From: Bradyrhizobium diazoefficiens
GTDB lineage: Bacteria; Pseudomonadota; Alphaproteobacteria; Rhizobiales; Xanthobacteraceae
DNA length: 64,000 nt
NCBI RefSeq assembly: GCF_016616235.1
Contig: NZ_CP067100.1
Span: 6,321,001-6,385,000, forward strand
Reading direction: 5' to 3'
Positions within the stretch are counted from its first letter, which is position 1, and each line of letters opens with the position of its first letter. This document shows positions 34,999-43,671 of this stretch, piece after piece. Under the pieces are notes generated by a model. The model saw only the letters and a program-made list of their open reading frames with translations, ran no database searches and was not told where the DNA came from. The translations under genes were made by a program, and so were the position numbers.

Positions 34999-35840
34999 AG
35001 CGGACGCCTGCGAAAGATGTCGGCGAAGAGAGCGGGGCGGCGCCGGGCGGGATTCAGGCTCTCGATGCCGCGCTCTCGGTGCTGCGGGTGCTGCGGTCCT
35101 TCGAGGGGCCGGCGACGCTGTCGGATATCGCACGGGAAGCCGGCATGCCGCCCAGCAAGGTCCACCGTTATCTGGCAAGCTTCATTCATGCCGGCCTTGC
35201 CGTGCAGAAGGAGCGCTCCGGCCGATATGACCTCGGCCGCGAAGCTGCAGAGCTGGGTGTCGCGGCCATCAGCCGGAACAACTTCGTCATCCGCGCATCC
35301 GAAGAGCTCGAGGAATTGGCCACGGTGACCGGACAGGCCGCGCTGCTTGCCGTCTGGAGTCACAATGGCCCAACCGTGGTCAGACTGGAGAGAGGGCCCC
35401 ATCTGACGACCACGTCGATTGGTCTTGGCAGCACGTTTCCGTTGCTGGACTCCGCGACCGGACGTGTCTTCCTGTCCTATCTGCCGTCCGCCCAACTGGC
35501 CGTGCGACTGCAAAACGAACTCGAGCGTGCCGCTTCTGCCGGCGTCAGCTGGCCGGATCTCAGTCCCGACCTGGCAAGTGTCGGCGCACTGACGATGAAA
35601 ATCCGGCGCGAGCGTGTTGCCTATGTCGACGGACGTTACATCCCGGGTTTGGTCGCGATCTCGTCGGCGATCACGAACTGGCAAGGCGAGATCGAAGTCG
35701 CCGTGACCCTGTTCGGCACACACAGGGACTTGCTGGAGCCGGATAGTCCCGCGCGAGGCGCCTTGATCGATTTTGCCGCCCGTCATTCGATCGTCCCACC
35801 GGCCCAACTCGGCAATTCGCCCGGTGTGCCAACGCGATAG
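34995..35840 (+). CDS. IclR-family transcriptional regulator
   Basis: A 281-residue protein. The N-terminal winged helix (ALDAALSVLRVLRSFEGPATLSDIAREAGMPPSKVHRYL) and C-terminal effector domain (GQAALLAVWSHNGPTVVRLERG, SATGRVFLSYLP, GLVAISSAITNWQGEIEVAVTLFG) are standard IclR. It is probably the local regulator of the gentisate cluster, binding the palindromes in the divergent promoter and responding to the aromatic acid or its CoA ester. Whether it activates or represses cannot be read from sequence. Confidence 0.93.
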   Translation: MKRTPAKDVGEESGAAPGGIQALDAALSVLRVLRSFEGPATLSDIAREAGMPPSKVHRYLASFIHAGLAVQKERSGRYDLGREAAELGVAAISRNNFVIRASEELEELATVTGQAALLAVWSHNGPTVVRLERGPHLTTTSIGLGSTFPLLDSATGRVFLSYLPSAQLAVRLQNELERAASAGVSWPDLSPDLASVGALTMKIRRERVAYVDGRYIPGLVAISSAITNWQGEIEVAVTLFGTHRDLLEPDSPARGALIDFAARHSIVPPAQLGNSPGVPTR

Positions 35841-35857
35841 ACTGCGCCTGCTGCATC

Positions 35858-36371
35858 TCACCGGTTTGCTTCCGGGGACCACCGGCGCCTGCGGGTGGCT
35901 GTCACACGTTCCGAGATCATGAATAACAGGATGGAGCGCGCCCTTTCGATCCAGATCGAGCGTTGCCAGCGTGATCGGTAGCTTGAATCGCCTGCGCCCT
36001 GCACTTCCTGGATTCAGGTAGAGCACGCCACCGACGGTCTCGATTGCGACGCGATGCGAATGGCCCGATATCACGACTTCGATCCCAAGCTCCGTCGGGT
36101 TGACCGTAAGTTGCTTGAGATCGTGCAAGACGTAGAGGACGCGGCCGCCAAGGCGCAACGTTTCGGTGTCAGGCAAGCGCCTCGCCCAATCGCCCATATC
36201 GACGTTGCCCCTGATAGCGGTCACAGGCGCGATCCGGCCAAGGCGGTCCACGATCTCCGGAGTGCCGATATCGCCGGCGTGGATGATGTGGGACACGCCG
36301 GCAAGGCAGCGCTCCGCCTCCGGCCTCAGCAGCCCATGCGTGTCCGAAATCACCCCAATCTTGAGCGTCAT
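35858..36371 (-). CDS. YfcE-type metallophosphoesterase with a probable 3' frameshift
   Basis: A calcineurin-like phosphodiesterase of the YfcE/MJ0936 group. The metal motifs are IGVISDTHG, HAGDIG, IRGNVD and VISGHSH; NPGSAG and RRFKLPITLATLDL follow. From the ATG at 36371 the normal domain ends near HPVIHDL (about 35915). After that the uninterrupted frame runs to 34929, antisense through all of iclR, which is not credible as a natural C-terminus. Removing one G near 35912 gives a stop at 35858 and a 170-residue protein of normal family length. The listed end follows that reading. The enzyme core is certain, the 3' end is not. Confidence 0.7.
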
Positions 36372-36384
36372 CCTGGATCGCGAT

Positions 36385-36603
36385 TCAGTGCAGGATATCC
36401 AGTGGGACCCGGCCGATCTCTTCGCCATCCTGGTTGGTGATCAGGATCGAAAAGCGACGACCTTCGAGCTCAGGACGCTCCTTCAAGAGTTGCCTCGCAA
36501 TCTCTTCAGCAACGTCCAGGGCCTTGACGTCATCAGGCAACTCGGCCCCTCCCTCGTCGGCAATTGTTTTCGAATCGACCAGATCAAAATGATAGCGCGG
36601 CAC
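36385..36603 (-). CDS. DUF6894-like small protein
   Basis: A 72-residue protein starting at GTG (36603) after GAGGAAAAGAC. It reads PRYHFDLVDSKTIADEGGAEL, then ERPELEGRRFSILITNQDGEEIGRVPLDIL. This strand pattern and the opening PRYHFD are typical of a short rhizobial family annotated as DUF6894, present in many copies. No function is known. It lies 13 bases upstream of the phosphoesterase gene on the same strand. Confidence 0.75.
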   Translation of the reverse strand: MPRYHFDLVDSKTIADEGGAELPDDVKALDVAEEIARQLLKERPELEGRRFSILITNQDGEEIGRVPLDILH

Positions 36604-36745
36604 GTCTTTTCCTCGAAGTATCCACGCGCAACGCGCGGTCTCAAGGCTTCGTTCCCGCCGGCAGCCGCATGGTATTGACCATCCGAGCAGGAACCTTGGA
36701 GCTGGGCCACAAGCGCAGGGGCGAACCAATCTCACCTTTCACCTT

Positions 36746-37543
36746 TCACCCCACCAGCCGATACAACCGCCACCTTTCCGGCACGCCCTTGAGCTGATGC
36801 ACGCCGTGATCTCTCAAGCTGATCGTGGTCTGCGCCTTCAGCAGGTCCTTGACCGCGCTCGACACCAGGACTTCGCCGGCACGGGCTTTCGCGGCGACGC
36901 GAGTGCCGATGTGGAAGGCGAGGCCGACCATTTCGCCGCCGCTGATCGTGTACTCGCCGTGGTGAAGCCCCACCCTGATCTCGAGGCCGAGCGTGCGCAC
37001 GGCCTTCTGGATCGCGGTGGCGCAATCAACGCCGGCGGCCGGCGCCTTGAAGGTCGCCAGCACGCCGTCGCCGGTGGTCACGACCTCCTTGCCGCGCGAG
37101 GACTTCAGTTCTTTGCGAACCGCGGCGTAATAGTGGCCCATCACCTTGGTCCAGCGCGCGTCGCCGAGCTTGGCGGCTTTGGCGGTGGAGCCGACGATAT
37201 CGACGATCAGGATGGTGGCGAGGACCTGCTTGAGCTCGCCATTGGCGGCGGCGGAGCGGGGCCGGTCCGCGATCGGTCCTGTCAGCGGCTCATAGCGATG
37301 GCTGCGGCGACGCGCGATCGCGGCCTTGGCATAGTCCCGGGCGCGCTGCGCCGTGCGGCAAGGAATCGTCTTCTCCTGCGGCAGACGCGCCCAGTAGACC
37401 TTGCGACCGCTCCCCGCGCCCTGGACCTCCACGGCGCCCCATTTCAGGAAAATCTTCGAGCCGACGCGCCTGACGCACCACGCCTTCGACGTGTATCCCG
37501 AGACGTTCGACTGATGGACACCGATGCGGAGGAATTTTGGCAT
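36746..37543 (-). CDS. class III nucleotide cyclase with N-terminal WGR-like domain
   Basis: A 265-residue protein. Residues about 1-85 resemble a WGR domain (KAWCVRRVGSKIFLKWGAVEVQG, then KTIPCRTAQRARDYAKAAIARRRSHRYEPL). Residues about 105-265 are a class III cyclase catalytic domain: metal Asp in ILIVDIVGSTAKAAKLGD, the TTGDGVLATF loop and IRVGLHHGEYTI. WGR is otherwise known mainly from DNA-repair proteins, so the fusion is notable. I chose the ATG at 37543; the open frame extends to a GTG at 37603. The product could be cAMP, and no membrane segment is seen. Confidence 0.82.
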   Translation of the reverse strand: MPKFLRIGVHQSNVSGYTSKAWCVRRVGSKIFLKWGAVEVQGAGSGRKVYWARLPQEKTIPCRTAQRARDYAKAAIARRRSHRYEPLTGPIADRPRSAAANGELKQVLATILIVDIVGSTAKAAKLGDARWTKVMGHYYAAVRKELKSSRGKEVVTTGDGVLATFKAPAAGVDCATAIQKAVRTLGLEIRVGLHHGEYTISGGEMVGLAFHIGTRVAAKARAGEVLVSSAVKDLLKAQTTISLRDHGVHQLKGVPERWRLYRLVG

Positions 37544-37678
37544 GAACGCGCGGCCGATCGAAGGACCATGTGGGCGGACCCGAGACGGAGCGTAGTTGGC
37601 CACTCGCGCGTTGGCAACAGAGCTGCCCGCAATGAGGAAATTGGCCTCAGGCTCACGGCACCGACCGTGGCCCTGCCC

Positions 37679-38872
37679 TCACCCGGGATACGCAAACAGC
37701 TCGATCGGATCGCTGAAGCCGCGCACCTCGTATTTGCCCACGTGCTCGAGCTCGAACTCACGCGCGACCAGCTCGGCGAAGTCGCGCGACAGCAGCACCG
37801 GCTTTCCCACCTGCTTGGTCAGCGCCTCCAGGCGCGAGGCCATGTTGACGGCGGGGCCGATCACGGTGAAGTCGAGCCGGCTCATTGATCCGATATTGCC
37901 GTACATGACGTCGCCGACATGGACGCCGATGCCGTAGTTCAGCGGCGCGCGGCTGGTCGCACTGTTGCGCGCGTTCAGCGCGGCCATGGCCTGACGGGCC
38001 TCGGTCACGGCATGCAGCAGGTTGGCGCAGGCATTGGGCTGGCTCAGCGGGAAGATCGCCAGCAGGCCGTCGCCGATGAATTTGAGGATCTCGCCGCCGT
38101 GCTTTGCGATCGGCTCCGACATCGCATCGAAATAATCGTTGAGGAGATCGATGACGTCGTCGCGCGGCCAGTTGTCGGAGATCTTGGTGAAATCACGCAA
38201 GTCGCAGATCATGATCGCGGCGCGCACCGTGGTGCCGGTGCCGCGCCGCGTGGCGCCGGCGAGGATCAGCTCGCCGGCATGGGAGCCGACATAGGTCTCG
38301 AGCAGCGTCCGCGCCAGGCGGTTCTTGACGCGGATCTCGCTGACCAGCGCGAGCACCGGCAACACGCTCTGCAGGGCCGCGACATGCGCGGCGTCGAAGC
38401 CGCCGGCACGGTCGGTCGCGAAGGTGATGAGATGGCGCTTGCCGAGCGTGTGGTAGAGCGGCCAGGCGACATAGTCGGTCAGACCCTTTGCCCGCATCTC
38501 GTCATAGAGGGCGTGCTTGCGGCCGAGCGACGGATCGCGCTCGAGATTCTCGCGCACCTCGGTGGCGCCGTCCTGCATCTCGTTGGCGGGACTACCGATG
38601 TACTCGGACCGCTCGCGCACATCGTAATCCACCCGCGCGAGCTCCGCCTCGCGCATGCCGTCGGACCACATGAAGCGGGCGCCCAGCCATTGCGGATGAT
38701 GGATCAGGACGTGCAGCGTCGACCGCTTGAGCGGGATGCCCGCCTGCTGGAGGCGGATGCACATCTCGGCGAAGATGTTGTCGATGAAGCGCTCGTCGCG
38801 CGTACCGTGGGTGAGCCAGTCGACGACGGCGTCGGCTTGCGTGGGGGCATGGTCGATTGTCGGCGGGTTCAT
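37679..38872 (-). CDS. adenylate/guanylate cyclase
   Basis: A 397-residue soluble class III cyclase. The N-terminal half (about 1-190) is a sensory or GAF-like region of a type seen in many Bradyrhizobium cyclases (VVDWLTHGTRDERFIDNIFAEM at its start). The C-terminal catalytic domain has AAIMICDLRDFTKISDNWP (first metal Asp), GGEILKFIGDGLLAIFP (second metal Asp) and GIGVHVGDVMYGNIGSMSRLDFTVIGPAVNMASRLE. The ATG at 38872 follows AAGGGGC. It is likely cAMP-forming and responds to an unknown signal. It is a neighbour of the WGR-cyclase on the same strand, 135 bases apart. Confidence 0.92.
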   Translation of the reverse strand: MNPPTIDHAPTQADAVVDWLTHGTRDERFIDNIFAEMCIRLQQAGIPLKRSTLHVLIHHPQWLGARFMWSDGMREAELARVDYDVRERSEYIGSPANEMQDGATEVRENLERDPSLGRKHALYDEMRAKGLTDYVAWPLYHTLGKRHLITFATDRAGGFDAAHVAALQSVLPVLALVSEIRVKNRLARTLLETYVGSHAGELILAGATRRGTGTTVRAAIMICDLRDFTKISDNWPRDDVIDLLNDYFDAMSEPIAKHGGEILKFIGDGLLAIFPLSQPNACANLLHAVTEARQAMAALNARNSATSRAPLNYGIGVHVGDVMYGNIGSMSRLDFTVIGPAVNMASRLEALTKQVGKPVLLSRDFAELVAREFELEHVGKYEVRGFSDPIELFAYPG

Positions 38873-39266
38873 ATCCGGCCCCTTCGCGGCGGTCTGCATC
38901 TGCCGCAGATATCGTGCTGAGGGCGAGCGGCGTCAACCTGGCCAGATGCGCAGATTGTGCGCAGTCGGATTGCCCCACGCTGGATTCACCCGAGATCCAT
39001 GGCCACCGTCGCAAGTTGTGGTCGGGCCGGTACTTGAAACGCTCGCTGAATTTCCTGGTGAACTCCTCGATCGCCGGCGGCGCGTGCTCCTCGCCGCGAT
39101 CGGCTTTGGCGACGGCCTTGTCAGCTCAACGGCAACCGCTACGAGCCGGTGTCGCTGGAGGCCCGCAGGGCGATGCAGGATCGGCGTGATTTGGCTTGCT
39201 GCTGGCGCGGCAGGCGGCGATCTGTGCTAGCGTGATTTTCACGTCCGAACCTTCAGCGAGGCAAGC
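38873..39266. other. 394-base intergenic region, no gene recognised
   Basis: This lies between a cyclase and a divergent methyltransferase gene. Fragments on either strand look faintly protein-like (for example a basic helical stretch antisense near 39010-39120) but show no domain, start or stop context. It presumably contains both promoters. Confidence 0.3.
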
Positions 39267-40079
39267 ATGTCCAGCACTGACAAGGTTTTCGCCGGCTCGA
39301 TTCCGAAAATCTACGATGAATATCTGGTGCCGATGATCTTCTCCGTTTACGCGGAGGACATCGCAAGACGCGTCGCAGCTCGCGCGCCTTCCGTGCTGCT
39401 CGAGATCGCGGCCGGCACCGGTGCGCTGACGCGCGCCGTGGCGGCGGCACTGCCGCGCGGCATCCGCTACATCGCGACCGACCTCAATGAGCCGATGCTC
39501 GCGGTCGCGGCGCAGCGCCAGGCCGATGATGATCGCATCATATGGCGCCATGCGGACGGCATGGCGCTGCCCTTTGGTGACGCCGAGTTCGACGTGGTCT
39601 GCTGCCAGTTCGGCGCCATGTTCTTTCCGGATCGCGTCAAGGCCTACGGCGAGGTGAAGCGCGTCCTGAAGGGCAACGGCACATTCGTGTTCAACGTCTG
39701 GGACCGCATCGAGGACAATTTGTTCGCCGACGACGCGACGCGCGTGCTCGGAAAAATCTTTCCGCACGATCCGCCCCGTTTCATGGCGCGGACGCCGCAT
39801 GGCTATCACGACAAGGCCGTCATCAAGGCCGATCTGGAGCAAGCCGGCTTCCGCGACATGTCGATCGAAACGCTTGCAGCGGTGAGCCGCGCGCCGACGC
39901 CTGAACAGGTGGCGTTCGCGTACTGCCAGGGAACGCCGCTCCGAAACGAGATCGAGGCCAGGGATGCGAGCAAGCTTCAGGCTGCGACGGATGCCGTTGC
40001 CGAGGAGATCAGAACCCGCCACGGATCCGGCCCTGTCGAAGCCAAGATCCAGGCAATCGTGATCGAAGCACGGCCGTAG
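39267..40079 (+). CDS. class I SAM-dependent methyltransferase
   Basis: A 270-residue Rossmann-fold methyltransferase of the UbiE/Methyltransf_11 type. It has a SAM-binding motif VLLEIAAGTGALTRAVA, a second motif (YIATDLNEPMLAVAA) and FDVVCCQFGAMFFPDRVKAYGEVKRVLKGNG after it. GAGGC precedes the ATG. The substrate is unknown. It is a single gene between divergent and convergent neighbours. Confidence 0.88.
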   Translation: MSSTDKVFAGSIPKIYDEYLVPMIFSVYAEDIARRVAARAPSVLLEIAAGTGALTRAVAAALPRGIRYIATDLNEPMLAVAAQRQADDDRIIWRHADGMALPFGDAEFDVVCCQFGAMFFPDRVKAYGEVKRVLKGNGTFVFNVWDRIEDNLFADDATRVLGKIFPHDPPRFMARTPHGYHDKAVIKADLEQAGFRDMSIETLAAVSRAPTPEQVAFAYCQGTPLRNEIEARDASKLQAATDAVAEEIRTRHGSGPVEAKIQAIVIEARP

Positions 40080-40112
40080 TTAGGGGCTTTGGTCTGAGGC
40101 GCAGCCCGCGTC

Positions 40113-41693
40113 CTACCAAAAACTGCGCTGCATCGGCTGCGCCGGCTGATAATATTGATATTGGCCGCGACGGCGCGGATTGACGGGTTGCGGGTACGGA
40201 TCGCGCGGCTGAAAGAAGAAGCCGAAGCCGTTGCCGCCATTGTCCCAGCCGCCATAGCCGTCGTCGCTGGCAACGGCCATCGGCGGCGCGGTCGGCTTGC
40301 GCGTGATGAAGCCGCCCTGTGGCTGATTGCTCAGCACCGCGACGAACTCGGTGCGGTAGTTGGTCTCGGCGCTCAGCGGCTCGTCCGAGATGATGATCGA
40401 GGAGCGCGGCAAGGCCGTCGGCCCGATGCGATCCCACACCTCCTGCGGAATGGCGATGCGGTCGAGCGCGTCCTTGGCGTTGTCGCCGTCGTCGATCGTG
40501 ACCACGCTCCAGCGCAGGCCCGTGCCGTTCTTGGCCATCGCCGTGAAGACGTGCGTGCCGAGCGGCTGGTCGGGATTGCGGATCGTGACGGGAACCTCGA
40601 TGCTGGTGTCGAACACCTCGCCGCCGCCATCCGGCGCCGGCTTGTGCGTGTTCCGCCGCACATAGAGCTTTTGCGTCGCGCGGCTGATGTAGACCGACAC
40701 CGGCTCGAGCGCGAGCTTTGCGTCCAGCGCCGCCTTCACGGCATCGGCCTTCCTGGCCGCCGCGGCCTTCGCGGCCTCCTTGTTGGCGGCGACGGCATCG
40801 CGCTTCGGCTGCGCGGCGGCCTTGGCGGCATCGAGCTGCGTCGCGGCGTCAGCCGCCTTGGCGGCTGCCTTCTGCTTCAGCTCCTCGGCCTTGGCCCTGG
40901 CCTGGTCGGTCTTGGCATTCGCAAGCAGCTTGTCGGCATAGGCATTCTCGGCATCCGCGCGGGTCTTCTGCTGTTCCAGCTTGCGCAGCATCGCCGGGAG
41001 CGATTGCGCCTCTTTCGCCGCTGCTGTGGCGGCCTTCTTGGTCTCGTCGGCAGCGCGGGTGGCTTCCTCCGCTTCAGCGGAGAGCTTGCCGATGCGGCCT
41101 GGGGCGGCCGCGATGGCCTCCGGCTTCGGCACGAACAGCGCGGGATGAGTGAAATCGACCGGGACCGCATCGTTCGGCGAGATGATCACCCGCATTCCGA
41201 TGTTGGTCTTGTCGAACAGATTCTCGGCGAAGCCGAACGGCATCCGCACGCAACCATGCGAGGCAGCATAGCCGGGCAGCGGCCCGCCATGCAGCGCGAT
41301 GCCGTTCCAGGTGATGCGCTGCATGTTCGGCATCCAGGCATCGTCGTACATGGTCGAGTGGTGGTCCTTGTCCTTCTCGATGATGGCGAAGACGCCTGCG
41401 GGAGTCTCGCGGCCCGTGGTGCCGGTCGAGACCGGCGCACGCAGGATCCAGCCGTCGGCGTCATAGAAGGTGACCTGCTGGCTCTTGATCGACACGATCG
41501 CCATGATCGGCTCGCCGGCCTCGCGCGGCGCCACCGCCTCGGCGGGCTGGCGCGCCTGCTTGGCTGCGGTCGCCGGGCCCATCGCCGCAGCCATGGCCGC
41601 AAATGCGAGCATCGCCGCCAGGGTCACGATGCCGGGAGGGCCCCAACGCCGCATCGCCACGGTGGATTGCGCCGTTGTCATCAGGTTTTCCAT
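40113..41693 (-). CDS. L,D-transpeptidase (YkuD domain)
   Basis: A 526-residue envelope protein with one N-terminal hydrophobic segment (GIVTLAAMLAFAAMAAAMGPA). The YkuD catalytic domain lies at about residues 62-165, with HGGPLPGYAASHGCVRMP and nucleophile Cys148. A long Ala/Lys-rich coiled-coil-like region (about 195-320) follows, then a second domain (about 325-465) and a Gln/Tyr/Pro-rich tail. L,D-transpeptidases form 3-3 crosslinks in peptidoglycan or attach lipoproteins. The alanine-rich helix may span the periplasm or bind peptidoglycan. Confidence 0.92.
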   Translation of the reverse strand: MENLMTTAQSTVAMRRWGPPGIVTLAAMLAFAAMAAAMGPATAAKQARQPAEAVAPREAGEPIMAIVSIKSQQVTFYDADGWILRAPVSTGTTGRETPAGVFAIIEKDKDHHSTMYDDAWMPNMQRITWNGIALHGGPLPGYAASHGCVRMPFGFAENLFDKTNIGMRVIISPNDAVPVDFTHPALFVPKPEAIAAAPGRIGKLSAEAEEATRAADETKKAATAAAKEAQSLPAMLRKLEQQKTRADAENAYADKLLANAKTDQARAKAEELKQKAAAKAADAATQLDAAKAAAQPKRDAVAANKEAAKAAAARKADAVKAALDAKLALEPVSVYISRATQKLYVRRNTHKPAPDGGGEVFDTSIEVPVTIRNPDQPLGTHVFTAMAKNGTGLRWSVVTIDDGDNAKDALDRIAIPQEVWDRIGPTALPRSSIIISDEPLSAETNYRTEFVAVLSNQPQGGFITRKPTAPPMAVASDDGYGGWDNGGNGFGFFFQPRDPYPQPVNPRRRGQYQYYQPAQPMQRSFW

Positions 41694-41972
41694 GCCATCC
41701 TCGGTCGAAATGCCGGTCCGTTTGTGTCGGTCAAATGTCAGATTGCGATCTCTGGATTAAGAAATCACAGCCGCCATACGTTCCGTCTGTGGCGATATTC
41801 GGCACGCTCCGGCGGCAAATCTCTCATATACGACGGCTCGCGCGGGCGGAAGGTGGCTTGCAGCCGGGGCTGAGCCGAAGCTGGACCGCTGCGGCAGAAT
41901 GTCCGCTTTCAGCGGCGGGCCGATGACCCGGCCTGATTTCAGGCGGCGAGGCCACGCCCGGCAGAGGCGCTG

Positions 41973-43409
41973 CTAGACGCCAAGCGCCTTCCGGTTGAAG
42001 GTCCGCAGGACACGTAGCGACAACGTCCTGATGTTTGCGACGTTGAGGAGCCAGGCCGCCGCGACATAAGCAAGACCGCCGGCGAGACTCACGATGATGA
42101 GCGCGACGAAGCCGGTGCCACCCGCTTGCGCTCGCGCGATCAGGATCGCAGCTGCCATCGCCGCGGCTGAGGCGGCAACGCCGGCAAGGCGGTTGAGATC
42201 GAACGGCACGGGATGGGCGCGATGCATCAGGACGACGGCGACGAGGAAGCCGATCGCCTCGGTCGCGAGCGTCGCCAGCGCGGCACCATAGAGGCCATAG
42301 CCGGCGACCAGCGCGAACATCAGCGCTACGCTGATCACGAGTGTGAGGAAGGACTGCGCCGCCAGCATGAAGGGCCGCTCGGCGAGCTGAAAGCTGATCT
42401 GGACGTAGAACTGGTTGGCGATGCCGAAGAAACGCGCGAGCACGAGCGTCGGCAGCAGCGCCGACACGCCGGCGCGGAAATCGATGCCGACGAGCGTGCC
42501 GGCGACCTGGTCGGCCGCGAGCGCAAGCCAGACCGCGACGGGCGCGACGACGACGAGCAGCAGTTCGAGACTTTCGGTCAGCCGCTCCCGCGTCGTCGCG
42601 TTGTTCTTCTCGGACAATGACCGGAACACCAGCGGCACGGTCGCGGCAGCGACGCTGGACGCGATCATGACCATGAACTGGCGCGGCAGGTCGGCGGCGA
42701 CGCCAAAGATGCCGGCGGCGTCCTTGCCGAGGAGATAGGCCACGATGAGCCGGTCGCAGGCCGAATACACCGCCACAGAGAGTCCGGCCAGCGTCAGCGG
42801 CAGGCCGTATCGCGCCAGCTGCATGAACTGGCTGCGCTGGAAACTTGCGATCCTGGTGCGGTCGCCGACGAGGTTGAGAATGATCCCGGTAAGCGAGCCC
42901 AGGCCGAACGCCGCGAGCAGGCCGAGGCCGCCCCAGCCCAGCCAGATGCCGGCGAGGCCGAAGCCGACACTCGAGATGCTGCGTACGATCGAGATCATGG
43001 CGAAGCGATAGGGCCGCAGCTTGGCGCGCTCGAACTCCTGGCCGACATCGACCGCATTGGCCATGATCGCGACGAACATGCTGGCGAGCAACAGGTCGGC
43101 ACTGACGTCACTGCGGAACAGGAACACCAGCGGCGTGGTGGCGCAGAGCACCGCGGCTGTCAGCGCGAAGGCGACCATCGCCGTGCCGCGGAAATCCACC
43201 TCGGCCGACATGGCTTGGTAGCGCGACACCGACAGTTTGATCCAGGCGAAGAAGATCGCGCCTAAAATGCCGGCAAGGCTGATGCCGACGACATAGAAGC
43301 CGTATTCAGCCGGGCTCAAGAACCGCGTATAGGCGGTAACCGCGAAGAAGCCCACCGCCGCCGGCAGGATGTAGGCGACGAGATAGATCGAGAAATGGCG
43401 GTTCAGCAT
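41973..43409 (-). CDS. polysaccharide flippase/Wzx-like membrane protein
   Basis: A 478-residue membrane protein with about twelve to fourteen hydrophobic helices. The N-terminus (ILPAAVGFFAVTAYTRFLSPAEYGFYVV) is that of lipopolysaccharide/exopolysaccharide repeat-unit exporters of the MOP superfamily. It probably moves lipid-linked oligosaccharide across the inner membrane. It is divergent from a glycosyltransferase-like gene across 262 bases, and the two together suggest a small envelope-glycan locus. The substrate is unknown. Confidence 0.9.
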   Translation of the reverse strand: MLNRHFSIYLVAYILPAAVGFFAVTAYTRFLSPAEYGFYVVGISLAGILGAIFFAWIKLSVSRYQAMSAEVDFRGTAMVAFALTAAVLCATTPLVFLFRSDVSADLLLASMFVAIMANAVDVGQEFERAKLRPYRFAMISIVRSISSVGFGLAGIWLGWGGLGLLAAFGLGSLTGIILNLVGDRTRIASFQRSQFMQLARYGLPLTLAGLSVAVYSACDRLIVAYLLGKDAAGIFGVAADLPRQFMVMIASSVAAATVPLVFRSLSEKNNATTRERLTESLELLLVVVAPVAVWLALAADQVAGTLVGIDFRAGVSALLPTLVLARFFGIANQFYVQISFQLAERPFMLAAQSFLTLVISVALMFALVAGYGLYGAALATLATEAIGFLVAVVLMHRAHPVPFDLNRLAGVAASAAAMAAAILIARAQAGGTGFVALIIVSLAGGLAYVAAAWLLNVANIRTLSLRVLRTFNRKALGV

Positions 43410-43671
43410 GCGAGCACGGGACCGGCGGCGTCTTGAGGATTAACGGGGCGTTAAAACAGTTGGCCTTTGCTGCGGCGATCGCATTGCGCCGCCGGCATCG
43501 ATCAAGATAGTCGCATAAGCCTGCAAATCGGATCGCGAATGAACGGTATCGGCGGTTATCGCGCGTTAGCGTTAAATTTGCCCTGTTGTTGTAGGAACCG
43601 GCGGGATCACAGAAAAGAAGCAATGATATCAGAAGGTCGCCCGACTTCTCCGATGCGTGGACGTGATTGAC

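Noticed and set aside
34929-35857. Extended C-terminus of the phosphoesterase frame
   Set aside because: It is antisense to a well-supported IclR gene and has no domain; a single-base indel explains it better.
40155-41873. Plus-strand frame of 572 codons opposite the L,D-transpeptidase
   Set aside because: It is a low-complexity Arg/Gly/Leu shadow of the alanine-rich region; the minus strand has an intact YkuD catalytic site.
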